The position numbers and the translations under genes are program-made. 63,388 bases of DNA from Halobacteriales archaeon QS_1_68_17. Lineage in GTDB: Archaea > Halobacteriota > Halobacteria > Halobacteriales > Haloarculaceae. The notes below the pieces were generated by a model. It was not told the DNA's origin. It saw nothing but the letters and a program-made list of their open reading frames with translations, and did not search any database. The stretch spans positions 1 through 63,388 of the forward strand of contig PXRG01000030.1 in the NCBI GenBank assembly GCA_003021105.1, in the 5' to 3' direction. Shown one piece after another: positions 54,286-62,797 of the stretch. Every line of letters begins with the position of its first letter. Position 1 is the stretch's first letter.

Positions 54286-55659
54286 TTATCCGCCGACCTG
54301 CCGGACCGCGTCCTCGATGCACTCTCTGGCCCCGCGGACCAGTTCCGCCACGTTCTCGCTTTCGGCGTAGAGGCGCACGTACGGTTCGGTCCCGCTCGGC
54401 CTGACGAGCAGCCACGATCCGTCGGGGAGTTCCAGCCGGAGGCCGTGCTCGGTCGAGACCTCGGCATCCGGGAACTCCGCGGGCAGGGTCTCCCGGAGCC
54501 GCTCCATCGCCGCCGGCTTCCTGTCGTCGGGGCAGTCGACGGCGACTTTCCGGTAGGGCCGTTCGGCGACCGGTTCCCGGAGGGCGTCGAGGCCGGAGGC
54601 CGCGACCAGCCCCGCGATGGCGGCGGCGCTGGCGACCCCGTCGATCCAGGGCCCGAACGCGGTGTGCATGTGCTTCCAGGGCTCGGCGGCGAAGACGACG
54701 GCGGTGTCGGCGGACCCCGCTTTGCGAGCGGCCGCGACCCCCTCGTGGAGCGCGCCGAGGCGGACCCGCTCGACCCGGCCGCCCGCCGCGCGCACCCGCT
54801 CGTCGATCCGGCCGGAGGCGTTGGGCGTCGTCACGACCACCGGGTCGTCCGCGTCGCTGGCCCGGACGTAGTGTTCGGCCAGGATCGCAAGGACGGTGTC
54901 CTCGTGGACGACCTCGCCAGTTTCGTCGACGACGACGATGCGATCCGCGTCGCCGTCGTGGGCGACCCCGAGCGCAACGGGGTCGCCCGCCTCGCGGCGG
55001 CGTGCCAGCAGGTCCCGGAAGGTCCCGATGCTCTCGGGGGTCGGTTTGCTCTCGCGGGCGGGGAAGTGCCCGTCGACGTTGGCGTCGACCGCGAGCACGT
55101 CCGCACCCAGCGCCCGGAGCACCTGCGGGGTCGCCAGCCCGGCGGTGCCGGTGCCACAGTCGACCGCGACGCGGAGGCCGTCGAGCGGAGCCCCGCGTCC
55201 GCGGGCGTAGTCGGCGACGGCAGTCCGGTAGTCGGTCAGCACGGACGCGCGTTCGGTGTCGCCCCACTCGTCCCACGCGGCCGAGGGCGCGCCCTCCTCG
55301 ACGCGGCGCTCGATCCGCCGTTCGGCGGCCCGGTCGTACTCCTCGCCGTCCGCGAACAGTTTGATGCCGTTGTCGGCCGGAGGGTTGTGGCTGGCGGTCA
55401 CCATCGCCCCGTGCCGGCCGCGCGAGGCGGACGCGAGCGCCGGCGTCGGGACCACGCCGACGCGCTCGACGTCGGCACCGGCGCTGGCCAGCCCCGCGGC
55501 CACGGCGTCGGCCAGCGCCAGCCCGGTTTCGCGGCCGTCCCGCCCGAGAGCGAACGCATCGGCCTCGCGTCCCGCCGCGCGACCGACTGCCAGCGCGAGT
55601 TCGGGCGTCACCTCGGACCGCGCGTCGCCCCTGATCCCCGCTGTGCCGAACAGATCCAT
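54286..55659 (-). CDS. glmM: Phosphohexomutase (phosphomannomutase/phosphoglucosamine mutase family)
   Basis: A 457-residue enzyme. The phosphoserine loop is HGAMVTASHNPPADNGIKLF, the metal loop ALGVAHDGDADRIVVVDETG, the sugar loop VVFAAEPWKHMHTAFGPWID and the phosphate loop GSWLLVRPSGTEPYVRLYAE. MDLFGTAGIRGDARSEVTPE opens the family. Archaeal members include PMM/PGM and GlmM; the sequence alone does not settle which. It lies 118 bp upstream of cdd. Confidence 0.88.
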   Translation of the reverse strand: MDLFGTAGIRGDARSEVTPELALAVGRAAGREADAFALGRDGRETGLALADAVAAGLASAGADVERVGVVPTPALASASRGRHGAMVTASHNPPADNGIKLFADGEEYDRAAERRIERRVEEGAPSAAWDEWGDTERASVLTDYRTAVADYARGRGAPLDGLRVAVDCGTGTAGLATPQVLRALGADVLAVDANVDGHFPARESKPTPESIGTFRDLLARRREAGDPVALGVAHDGDADRIVVVDETGEVVHEDTVLAILAEHYVRASDADDPVVVTTPNASGRIDERVRAAGGRVERVRLGALHEGVAAARKAGSADTAVVFAAEPWKHMHTAFGPWIDGVASAAAIAGLVAASGLDALREPVAERPYRKVAVDCPDDRKPAAMERLRETLPAEFPDAEVSTEHGLRLELPDGSWLLVRPSGTEPYVRLYAESENVAELVRGARECIEDAVRQVGG

Positions 55660-55715
55660 GGGCGTACCTACGGGAACGAGAACTTATAATAGAAGCGAGG
55701 TGGCGGCCGACGACC

Positions 55716-56168
55716 CTACAGTTCGACGCCGCCGGGAATGAGGCTGTCCTGCCGGAGGAGACTGCCCTCGTGGTCGTAGACGAGCAGCGTCCGCTTGTCG
55801 TAGGTGACCCGCCGCTCGCCGTCCGCGTCGACGACGATGCGGTAGTCGCCGTCCTCGTCGTCGTCGGTCTCGCGGACGGCGTCGACGAACGCGACGACGT
55901 CGTCGGGGCGGGCGTTCGCCTCCAGGACGAAGTCGCCGTTGATGCGGTTGGTGATGCTGAACACGCCCTCTTCCCGGTCGGGAGACTGGAAGCGGAAGGC
56001 GGCGTCGATCTCGGAGCCGTCGAGCAGTTCCCCGTCCGCGTCCGTGAGGCGCTCGGTGAGGAGGTCGGACGGGCCGTCGAACTCGATGACCAGCGTCCGC
56101 ACCCCGGACTCGTCGCGGTCCACCTCGTCGGCGTCGAGAAACTCCAGGCTGAAGTAGTCGCGCCTCAT
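55716..56168 (-). CDS. DUF5793 family haloarchaeal protein
   Basis: A 150-residue acidic protein, MRRDYFSLEFLDADEVDRDE, then VIEFDGPSDLLTERLTDADG, IDAAFRFQSPDREEGVFSIT, LVYDHEGSLLRQDSLIPGGV. It is beta-rich and soluble. The name is recalled from the pattern. Known only in haloarchaea to my knowledge. The start is 80 bp from the MITE at 56248. Confidence 0.75.
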   Translation of the reverse strand: MRRDYFSLEFLDADEVDRDESGVRTLVIEFDGPSDLLTERLTDADGELLDGSEIDAAFRFQSPDREEGVFSITNRINGDFVLEANARPDDVVAFVDAVRETDDDEDGDYRIVVDADGERRVTYDKRTLLVYDHEGSLLRQDSLIPGGVEL

Positions 56169-56247
56169 TTCCTACCCGTCTCTACGGGTTCACGTGCAAT
56201 GAACGTAACGACCACGTCATCGACCGTACGCCGGTACTGGAGACGTC

Positions 56248-56402
56248 ATACTGGTGGCTGTAAGTACGTGAAAACTCGAATTGAGAATCCAGGCGGAAAG
56301 AGTCTGTCTCCGCAGATAGCAGAGACTGGTGAGTAAAAGAAAAAGAGTCTGTCTCCGCAGATAGCAGAGACTGGTGAGTAAAAGAATTACAGCCACCAGT
56401 AT
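56248..56402. mobile_element. Full-length MITE with 15-bp terminal inverted repeats
   Basis: ATACTGGTGGCTGTA at 56248-56262 and its exact complement TACAGCCACCAGTAT at 56388-56402 bound a 155-bp element with no gene. Internally, a 45-bp block beginning AGTCTGTCTCC is repeated in tandem (at 56301 and 56346). The same sequence, with one block and missing 14 bp of the right end, lies at 37040-37135. No transposase is present in the window, so it must be moved by one encoded elsewhere. I could not identify a target-site duplication. Confidence 0.88.
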
Positions 56403-56492
56403 CAGTCGACGTGCGCGGAGACCGGGAGCGGGTCGGTCGACCGCGAGCAGTCACCGGTAGCTTTTACCCGCGTGCGCGTCCGGTTCCCGGTG

Positions 56493-56993
56493 ATGGTCTG
56501 GGTGAAGTCGGCCTACGCCGAGGAACTCGCGGTCTTGGTGACCTGGCTGAGTCTGCTGCTCCCGTGGTCCGTTTCCTACGCGTCGAACCCGCAGCTGTCG
56601 CTGGTGGCGGTCCGGTTTCTCCCGGGACAGTTGCAGTACATTATCGGCGTCACCTTCGGCAATCTGGAGCGGCCGCTGCTGTGGGTCTGGCAACTGCCCG
56701 GCTTCGAGTCGAACCCCGCGCTCGTCCAGGCGTACCTGGTCTGGTTGCTGGCCGCCGCGGTGTACGCAGTGGCGCTTCTCGATAGCCTGGCGCTGTATTT
56801 CACAGAGGACCGGATCGCCTCGCTGGGCGTCGATCACGTCCGCACGCTGGGGGTCCTGCTCGGGACGACGGCCGTGTTGCTGTCCGGATCGCTGGCGCTG
56901 CTCTGGCAGGACCACCCCGGGCTCACGGTGCCGGTCGGTGTCCTGTTTCTTTACGCCTTCGGCGGCCTGTTGCTCTCCGTAGACCGAACCTGA
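56493..56993 (+). CDS. Membrane protein of the pilus/secretion locus
   Basis: A 166-residue protein with four hydrophobic segments: about 8-30 (LAVLVTWLSLLLPWSVSYAS), 42-60 (FLPGQLQYIIGVTFGN), 76-100 (AYLVWLLAAAVYAVALLDSL) and 118-150 (LGVLLGTTAVLLSGSLALLW, VGVLFLYAFGGLLLSVD). The MVWVKSAYAEELAVL opening resembles a DUF7549-type haloarchaeal family, from memory. Start at 56493 chosen because GCTTTTACCC (56459-56468) lies about 30 bp upstream. It precedes the pilus ATPase by 80 bp. Confidence 0.68.
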   Translation: MVWVKSAYAEELAVLVTWLSLLLPWSVSYASNPQLSLVAVRFLPGQLQYIIGVTFGNLERPLLWVWQLPGFESNPALVQAYLVWLLAAAVYAVALLDSLALYFTEDRIASLGVDHVRTLGVLLGTTAVLLSGSLALLWQDHPGLTVPVGVLFLYAFGGLLLSVDRT

Positions 56994-57074
56994 TCGGGGA
57001 TCACGGTCGGGTTGCCAAGCGGATTTAAGTGGGTCGCATCCCAAGGTGGTCGGCAGGTACCGGCACGCAAAGAG

Positions 57075-58751
57075 ATGACAGGTGAATCCCCGCCGCGGTC
57101 GGCGGCCAGTTCCGGACAGGCCGGCGAGTCCCGTAGCCCGCTGGACCGGGTCGGCGAGTTCGTCTCGCGGACGCGAAAGCTCCTCGGCGGCTCGACGGTC
57201 CCGCTCCAGCAGTACGACCCGGACAGGCATGGACCCCTGACCGGGTTCGACGGTCTCGACGGGTTCCGCGAGGTCGAGCGCTACTGGCTCAACGTCCCGT
57301 TCGCCTTCGTCTCGATCAACCACGATCCGGCGGCCGACGAGTACCGCTATCACGTCGTCGAGCCGTCGCTGGACGGGCTCGAACAGGAACTGCTCGACCG
57401 CCTGAGCGAGGACATCCGCGACCCGCTGCTCTACAGGGAGGACGTGGCCGACGACCCCGAGCGGGCGCTCATGGAGGAACTCCGGAACCAGCTCAAGGAC
57501 TACTCCGTCGAGGTCGGGACCGAGACGTTCTACCGGCTGTTCTACTACCTCTACCGCGGGTTCCACGGCTACGGAAGGATCGACCCGCTGATGCACGACC
57601 CGTACGTCGAGGACATCTCGTGCGACGGGGTCGGCCTGCCACTTTTCGTCTACCACGAGCGGTTCACAGACATCGAGACGAACCTGCAGTTCGAGCGCGA
57701 GGAGTTGGAGAGCTTCGTCATCCAGCTCGCACAGCGCTCGGGCCAGCACATCAGCGTGCGCGACCCGGTCGTGTCGACGACGCTGCCCGACGGCTCGCGG
57801 ATCGAACTGGCCCTCGGCGAGGAGGTGACGCCGCGCGGCTCGGCATTTACGATCCGGAAATACGCCGACGAACCGTTCACGCCCATCGACCTGCTGGAGT
57901 ACGGCACTTTCGACCTGGAGATGCTCGCCTACCTCTGGCTGGCCATCGAGCACAACAAGTCGCTCATCTTCGCCGGGGGGACGGCCGCCGGCAAGACCAC
58001 CTCGATGAACGCCGTCTCGATGTTCATCCCGCCGCGCTCGAAGGTGCTCACCATCGAGGACACGCGGGAACTCTCCCTGTATCACGACAACTGGCTGTCG
58101 AGCGTCACCCGCGAGCGCATGGAGGAGGAAGACATCACGATGTACGACCTCCTGCGGTCGGCGCTCCGGCACCGCCCGGAGTACATCATCGTCGGCGAGG
58201 TCCGCGGCGAGGAGGCGATCACGCTCTTCCAGGCGATGAACACCGGGCACACGACGTTCTCGACGATGCACGCGGACTCGGTCCAGACGGTTATCAACCG
58301 CCTCGAAAACGAGCCGATCAACGTCCCGCGGCCGATGGTCCAGAGCCTCGACATCCTGTGTGTCCAGGTGCTCGCGCGCTCTGGCGGCGAGCGCGTCCGC
58401 CGTGTCAAGTCGCTCGCGGAGATCGAGGGGATCGACCAGCGAACGGGCGAACTCGACTACGCGAACGCTTTCTCGTGGGACGCGACCGCCGACGAGTTCT
58501 CGGGCACCAACAGCGACCTGATGGCCGAGATCAGGGACGAGCGCGGGTGGAGCCAGTCGGAGCTGCTCCGGGAACTCCGCCACCGCCAGCAGTTCCTCCG
58601 CTATCTCCGGGAGCGAAACGTCACCGACTACCGGCAGTTCACGGCGATGGTCAACAAGTACTACGCCGACAAGGAGGCGGTCATGGAGACCATCGAGCGG
58701 TCGCCGGTCGACGCGACGGCCGTGACCGACGGGCCGGAACCGGAGGTGTGA
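57075..58751 (+). CDS. Type II/IV secretion (pilus) assembly ATPase
   Basis: A 558-residue ATPase. Walker A is SLIFAGGTAAGKTTSMNAVS, the Asp box IPPRSKVLTIEDTRELSLYH, Walker B HRPEYIIVGEVRGEEAITLF and the His box MNTGHTTFSTMHADSVQTVI. The N-terminal ~250 residues form the N1/N2 domains (YGRIDPLMHDPYVEDISCDG). It powers pilus or archaellum-like assembly. The ATG at 57075 follows AGCGGATTTAAGTGGG (57019-57034), so the frame start at 57012 is inside or before the TATA box. Haloarchaeal PilB family. Confidence 0.9.
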   Translation: MTGESPPRSAASSGQAGESRSPLDRVGEFVSRTRKLLGGSTVPLQQYDPDRHGPLTGFDGLDGFREVERYWLNVPFAFVSINHDPAADEYRYHVVEPSLDGLEQELLDRLSEDIRDPLLYREDVADDPERALMEELRNQLKDYSVEVGTETFYRLFYYLYRGFHGYGRIDPLMHDPYVEDISCDGVGLPLFVYHERFTDIETNLQFEREELESFVIQLAQRSGQHISVRDPVVSTTLPDGSRIELALGEEVTPRGSAFTIRKYADEPFTPIDLLEYGTFDLEMLAYLWLAIEHNKSLIFAGGTAAGKTTSMNAVSMFIPPRSKVLTIEDTRELSLYHDNWLSSVTRERMEEEDITMYDLLRSALRHRPEYIIVGEVRGEEAITLFQAMNTGHTTFSTMHADSVQTVINRLENEPINVPRPMVQSLDILCVQVLARSGGERVRRVKSLAEIEGIDQRTGELDYANAFSWDATADEFSGTNSDLMAEIRDERGWSQSELLRELRHRQQFLRYLRERNVTDYRQFTAMVNKYYADKEAVMETIERSPVDATAVTDGPEPEV

Positions 58752-61195
58752 CCGTGGCGTCGCTGGCCGAACTGGCACCGCTGGCGGTCGCGGCGGCCAT
58801 CCTGGCGCTGGTCGCGCTCGGCCGGGTCGACGACCGCGTCGACGACCGGCTCGGGAGCGTCGCGAGTGCCGTGTTCGGCCCGCTCGTCGGCGACAGCCCG
58901 TCGCGGACGCGGCTGCTCAGGGCCGCCTACGTTGCCGAGACCTACCGGAGCTACGCGGCCAAGACCTACCTGTACGCGGCGCTGTTCGCGGTCGCCGGCG
59001 GGATCGGCGGGATCTACCTCCCGGGCGCGTTGCTGGCCGCGCTGCCGGCCATCGGGGAGGCGCTGACCCGGCTCCCGCTGACGATCCAGGCCGCGCTCGG
59101 CTACCCGGACCTGGACGTCCAGCTCCCGCCCAGGCAGCTGCTTCTCGTCGTCGGGGCCGGGGGCGTTCTCGGGGGGCTGTCGGCCGGCGTCGCTACCTAC
59201 CTGCTCCGGTGGAAGGTCCTGGAGAGCCGCGCCGAGGCACGGCGGCGCGGCATCAACGAGGGGATGCCGCGGACGGTCGCCTTTCTCTACGCGCTCGCCC
59301 GCGGCGGGCTGGCAGTCCCGGACATCATGCGGACGCTCTCCCGGAACCGGTCGGTGTACGGCGACGCCGCCGACGAACTGTCGATCGCCGCCCGCGAGAT
59401 GGACCTGTTCGGGACGGACGTCATCACCGCCCTGGAACGGGTGACCGAGCGAACTCCCAGCGACGAGTTCAGGACGTTCGGCGAGAACCTCGGGAGCGTC
59501 CTGGGGAGCGGCCAGACCCTCTCGGGGTTTCTCAAGCAACAGTACGACCGCTACCAGGCCGAGGCTGAGGACCGGCAGGCCGAAGTGCTCGAACTGCTGG
59601 CGACGTTGGCCGAGGCCTACGTGACGGTGCTGGTCGCCGGCACGCTCTTTTTGATGACGATCCTGCTGGTGTTCGGCCTGACGACGGCCGACACGTTCGG
59701 GCTGTTGCAGCTACTGGCCTACGTCGCCATCCCGCTGGCGAACGTCGGGTTCGTGTTCTATCTCGACCAGCAACTGTCGCTGCTCGGCATCGACCGGTCG
59801 AGCGGGCAGCGACTCCCCGAGCGAGTCCGGGATCGGACCACGGAAGCGGCGTCGATAGTGCCGGGCGGAACCGGCAGCGGCGGGAGCAGTGCGGTGACGG
59901 ACGGGGGGGCCGTTCACGACCGCGAGTGGAACATGGCGCAATTGCGCCTCTACGACCAGTTCGAGCGGGCCGCCGCCGCGCTCGGGCAACCCCTCGCGGT
60001 CGTGCTCCGCGAGCCGACGAAAATCCTCTACGTGACGGTGCCGGCAGCGCTCGTCTGGATCGGCCCCCGGGCACCGGCCGCGTTCCGCGACGGGTTCAGC
60101 GTCCGCCTGCTCGACGACGTGCTGGTGCAGGCAGCGCTGTTCGTCCTCGGGACGTTCGCCGTCGTCAGGTATCTCCACCGGCGGCGGATCGACCGGATCG
60201 AGGCGGCCACACCGGAACTGCTCGACCGGCTCGCCAGCCTCAACGAGGCGGGGATGACGCTTGTCAAGAGCTTAGACCGCGTCCGGGGCGGCGACCTCGG
60301 AGCGCTGAGCCACGAGGTCGACCTCGTGTGGGCGGACGTCGAACTCGGCGCGAACGTCGACGAGGCGCTGGTCCGATTTGCCTCCCGGATCGAGACGTCG
60401 ACGATCACCAGGTCGACGACGCTGCTGGTCAACGCGATGCGGGCCAGCGGTAACCTCGCACCCGTCCTCCGGATCGCCAGCCAGCAGGCGCGCAACGAGC
60501 TCCGGCTCCGCAGACAGCGCCGCCAGCAGATGCTCACGTACCTCGTCGTCATCTACGTCGCGTTCGTCGTGTTCCTGCTGATCATCGTCGCCGTCAACGA
60601 GGTGCTGGTGCCGAGCCTCCCGAGTTCGGTCCCCTCGCCGCCCAGCGACAACCGGCTGGGTATCGATCCCTCCCAGTTCACCCGGTTCGGACGGATCGAC
60701 AAGGCCGCCTACACGCTGGTGTTTTTCCACACGGCGCTGATCCAGGCCGTCCTCTCGGGGTTCGTCGCGGGACAGCTGGGCGAAGGAACGCTCAAGGACG
60801 GCGCGAAACACGCGACGATCCTGCTCGGGGCCGCCTACGTCGGATTTTTGCTTTTGACCTCGCCGACCGCCTCGATGGTCGTCGCGGACCAGACCGCGAC
60901 CGACGCGGTCCGGATCGAGCGCGTCTCGCTGTCCGACGGTGGCTACGTCGTCCTCCGGGCGAACGGCCCCGAGGGACAGGTGATCGGCCGCAGCGAGTAC
61001 CTCCCGCCGGGTGCGACCGCGGACTTCGAGATCGAACTCGACGACCCGCCCGATAGCGAGGTGACAGTCGTCGCCGTCCCGCACCGGGACAGCGACGGCG
61101 ACCGGCAGTTCGAGTACGCAGGCGGCCCCGTGGATCCCCCCTATCCCGGCGACGTGGGGGAGACTGGCGTCGAGTTCGTCCTCCGGCCCGGGTGA
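58748..61195 (+). CDS. Double T2SSF (PilC/TadC-like) membrane protein with a C-terminal DUF7282-like domain
   Basis: An 815-residue platform protein. Two T2SSF modules: about 130-330 (PRTVAFLYALARGGLAVPDI, FRTFGENLGSVLGSGQTLSG) and about 490-620 (ELLDRLASLNEAGMTLVKSL, RASGNLAPVLRIASQQARNE). Each is bounded by transmembrane helices (YVTVLVAGTLFLMTILLVFG and LTYLVVIYVAFVVFLLIIVA). The last ~100 residues, RIERVSLSDGGYVVLRANGP with GRSEYLPPGATADFEIEL, resemble the haloarchaeal DUF7282 surface domain, after a final helix. The GTG start overlaps the ATPase stop. No prepilin gene is adjacent. Confidence 0.85.
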   Translation: MTVASLAELAPLAVAAAILALVALGRVDDRVDDRLGSVASAVFGPLVGDSPSRTRLLRAAYVAETYRSYAAKTYLYAALFAVAGGIGGIYLPGALLAALPAIGEALTRLPLTIQAALGYPDLDVQLPPRQLLLVVGAGGVLGGLSAGVATYLLRWKVLESRAEARRRGINEGMPRTVAFLYALARGGLAVPDIMRTLSRNRSVYGDAADELSIAAREMDLFGTDVITALERVTERTPSDEFRTFGENLGSVLGSGQTLSGFLKQQYDRYQAEAEDRQAEVLELLATLAEAYVTVLVAGTLFLMTILLVFGLTTADTFGLLQLLAYVAIPLANVGFVFYLDQQLSLLGIDRSSGQRLPERVRDRTTEAASIVPGGTGSGGSSAVTDGGAVHDREWNMAQLRLYDQFERAAAALGQPLAVVLREPTKILYVTVPAALVWIGPRAPAAFRDGFSVRLLDDVLVQAALFVLGTFAVVRYLHRRRIDRIEAATPELLDRLASLNEAGMTLVKSLDRVRGGDLGALSHEVDLVWADVELGANVDEALVRFASRIETSTITRSTTLLVNAMRASGNLAPVLRIASQQARNELRLRRQRRQQMLTYLVVIYVAFVVFLLIIVAVNEVLVPSLPSSVPSPPSDNRLGIDPSQFTRFGRIDKAAYTLVFFHTALIQAVLSGFVAGQLGEGTLKDGAKHATILLGAAYVGFLLLTSPTASMVVADQTATDAVRIERVSLSDGGYVVLRANGPEGQVIGRSEYLPPGATADFEIELDDPPDSEVTVVAVPHRDSDGDRQFEYAGGPVDPPYPGDVGETGVEFVLRPG

Positions 61196-61309
61196 GCGCC
61201 GAGCCCCGCGGCCGGCGAAAGCCGGGCGTCCCCGGAAGCCCCGCGGGAACGAACTACCGGCGGGAGCACCGAGCGGAAACGGTTTGGTCCGCGCGGGTCG
61301 AACACCGGT

Positions 61310-61981
61310 ATGAGCGAGGGCGACGGGCGGCCGGCCAACCGCGGGGCGGTCGCGGCCACCTACGACCGGATCGCCGACCACTTCGCCCGAACGCGGGTCT
61401 CGGCCTGGCCCGAAGTGGAGCAGTTCCTGTCGGACCGGCCGCCGGTCGAGACGGCCCTCGACGTAGGGTGTGGTAACGGCCGTCACGCGGAACTGCTGGC
61501 GTCGCTCGCCGGCCGTGTCGTCTGTCTCGACGCCAGCCGCGGAGTGCTCTCGACGGCGATGACGCGCTGCCGGGACGCCCCAGCACCGGTCGCGTACGTC
61601 CAGGGTGACGCCGCGGCGTTGCCGCTCGCGGACGACGCCGCCGGGCTGGCGGTGTACGTGGCGACCATCCACCACCTCCCGGACCGCGACCTGCGGGTCC
61701 GGAGTCTCGACGAACTCGCGCGGGTCCTCGCGCCGGGCGGGCGGGCGCTGGTCAGCGCCTGGAGCACGACCCACGACCGGTTCGACGCCGACCCGGACGC
61801 CACCGAGGGATTCGACACCACCGTCGACTGGACGCTCCCGGGCGGCGAGACGGTGGGGCGGTACTACCACATCTACGCGCCCGCCGAGTTCGAGGCCGAC
61901 CTGGCGGCAAGCCGGCTGGCAGTCGTCGAGGCCTTCGTCTCCAGCGGGAACTGTTACGCCGTGGTCGGGCCGCCCGGATGA
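61310..61981 (+). CDS. Trm9-like class I SAM methyltransferase
   Basis: A 223-residue protein. The opening VAATYDRIADHFARTRVSAW, PEVEQFLSDRPPVETALDVG and CGNGRHAELLASLAGRVV closely follow the Trm9/ALKBH8 methyltransferase pattern (YDxIAxHFxxTRxxxWPxVxxFL, DVGCGNG), and the later GRYYHIYAPAEFEADLA matches the C-terminal RYYHxYxxxEL segment. Trm9 methylates wobble-uridine modifications in eukaryotes. In haloarchaea the target could be a tRNA wobble uridine. A tRNA-Gly(UCC) gene, itself a wobble-U tRNA, lies 64 bp downstream. Confidence 0.8.
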   Translation: MSEGDGRPANRGAVAATYDRIADHFARTRVSAWPEVEQFLSDRPPVETALDVGCGNGRHAELLASLAGRVVCLDASRGVLSTAMTRCRDAPAPVAYVQGDAAALPLADDAAGLAVYVATIHHLPDRDLRVRSLDELARVLAPGGRALVSAWSTTHDRFDADPDATEGFDTTVDWTLPGGETVGRYYHIYAPAEFEADLAASRLAVVEAFVSSGNCYAVVGPPG

Positions 61982-62045
61982 CCCCCGACGGTCGTCGAAA
62001 AGGGAAACCCACATTACTGCCGCCGGACAACGCCGGTCCACGGGC

Positions 62046-62116
62046 GCGCCGGTGGTCTAGTGGTAGGACCTGAGCCTTCCAAGCTCATGGCCCGGGTTCG
62101 AATCCCGGCCGGCGCA
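62046..62116 (+). tRNA. tRNA-Gly (anticodon UCC)
   Basis: Acceptor stem GCGCCGG (62046-62052) pairs fully with CCGGCGC (62109-62115), discriminator A at 62116. D-arm GGTC-TAGTGGTAG-GACC, anticodon stem TGAGC/GCTCA with loop CTTCCAA (anticodon TCC), T-arm CCGGG-TTCGAAT-CCCGG. All four stems pair perfectly. No intron. CCA is not encoded. Confidence 0.96.
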
Positions 62117-62223
62117 TGCCGACGCGAACGGCGTTCCTCGCGGGGATTCGAGGGGTATCAGTTGCTATGCTGTGGCTCGGGAGCGTCGAACGCCGGTGAA
62201 TCGCGAAGTCGCGCCGAGCGGGA

Positions 62224-62679
62224 TCAGCGTTCCACCGGTTCCCAGACGTCGGACCTGATGACAGCGTCCGGGTTGTCGGGATGTTCGATCGTGAGGCGGT
62301 CGTCCTCTTCGGAGGCAACGAGCGCGGGGGTTCCACCCCGGGTCCGGGTGGGAACCGGGACATCGCCGGTCCGGTACCGGACCGGCAGTTCCCCGTCGTC
62401 GCCGGCGGCACCCGTCCCCCGGGAGTCGTCGTCCGCGACCGGCCGGAGGTGATCCGCGCCTTCGGAGTCCCGGACGGCCGGCACCCCGGCGGACTCGCCG
62501 GCGGAGCCGTCCTCGCCGGAGAACGGCGCGGTCAGGGCGGCACGGAGTCGGGAGAGCCCGCTCGAAACCAGCCCCGCGAGCGCGCGGAGTCGACCGGCGA
62601 CCGGGCCCTGCCCGTCCCCCGTCCAGTCCGCTCCCTCGGTCGACCCGCTGGAGGATCGCTGCGAGGGTGTGCTATCCAT
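62224..62679 (-). CDS. Haloarchaeal protein of unknown function, mostly disordered
   Basis: A 151-residue protein, MDSTPSQRSSSGSTEGADWT then GPVAGRLRALAGLVSSGLSR with LRAALTAPFSGEDG (one amphipathic helix about 27-50), a Ser/Asp/Gly-rich linker, and a small C-terminal part VRYRTGDVPVPTRTRGGTPA, LVASEEDDRLTIEHPDNPDA, VIRSDVWEPVER. The C-terminus (DRLTIEHPDNPDAVIRSD) looks like a conserved beta motif. No recognised family. Start at 62679 (the preceding ATATGG makes it a weak leader). Confidence 0.6.
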   Translation of the reverse strand: MDSTPSQRSSSGSTEGADWTGDGQGPVAGRLRALAGLVSSGLSRLRAALTAPFSGEDGSAGESAGVPAVRDSEGADHLRPVADDDSRGTGAAGDDGELPVRYRTGDVPVPTRTRGGTPALVASEEDDRLTIEHPDNPDAVIRSDVWEPVER

Positions 62680-62797
62680 ATGCAAACATCGCCGTCGCGC
62701 TACTAAACCGTTATGTCGGGAAAACCGACAGCCGTCGCCGCGGTGACCTGTCGGGTCCAAAGCAATTATGCTGGCGGTGGCCGTGGGGGACGGTATC

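Noticed and set aside
56182-56454. A 90-codon frame across the MITE at 56248
   Set aside because: Its repeated SFTHQSLLSAETDS segments only reflect the duplicated MITE block; no protein family.
57012-57075. ATG at 57012 as the start of the secretion ATPase
   Set aside because: It lies upstream of or inside the TATA-like element; the ATG at 57075 fits both promoter spacing and family N-termini.
62117-62223. Integration site (attachment repeat of the tRNA-Gly 3' end)
   Set aside because: No second copy of the tRNA 3' end and no integrase gene found nearby or elsewhere in the window.
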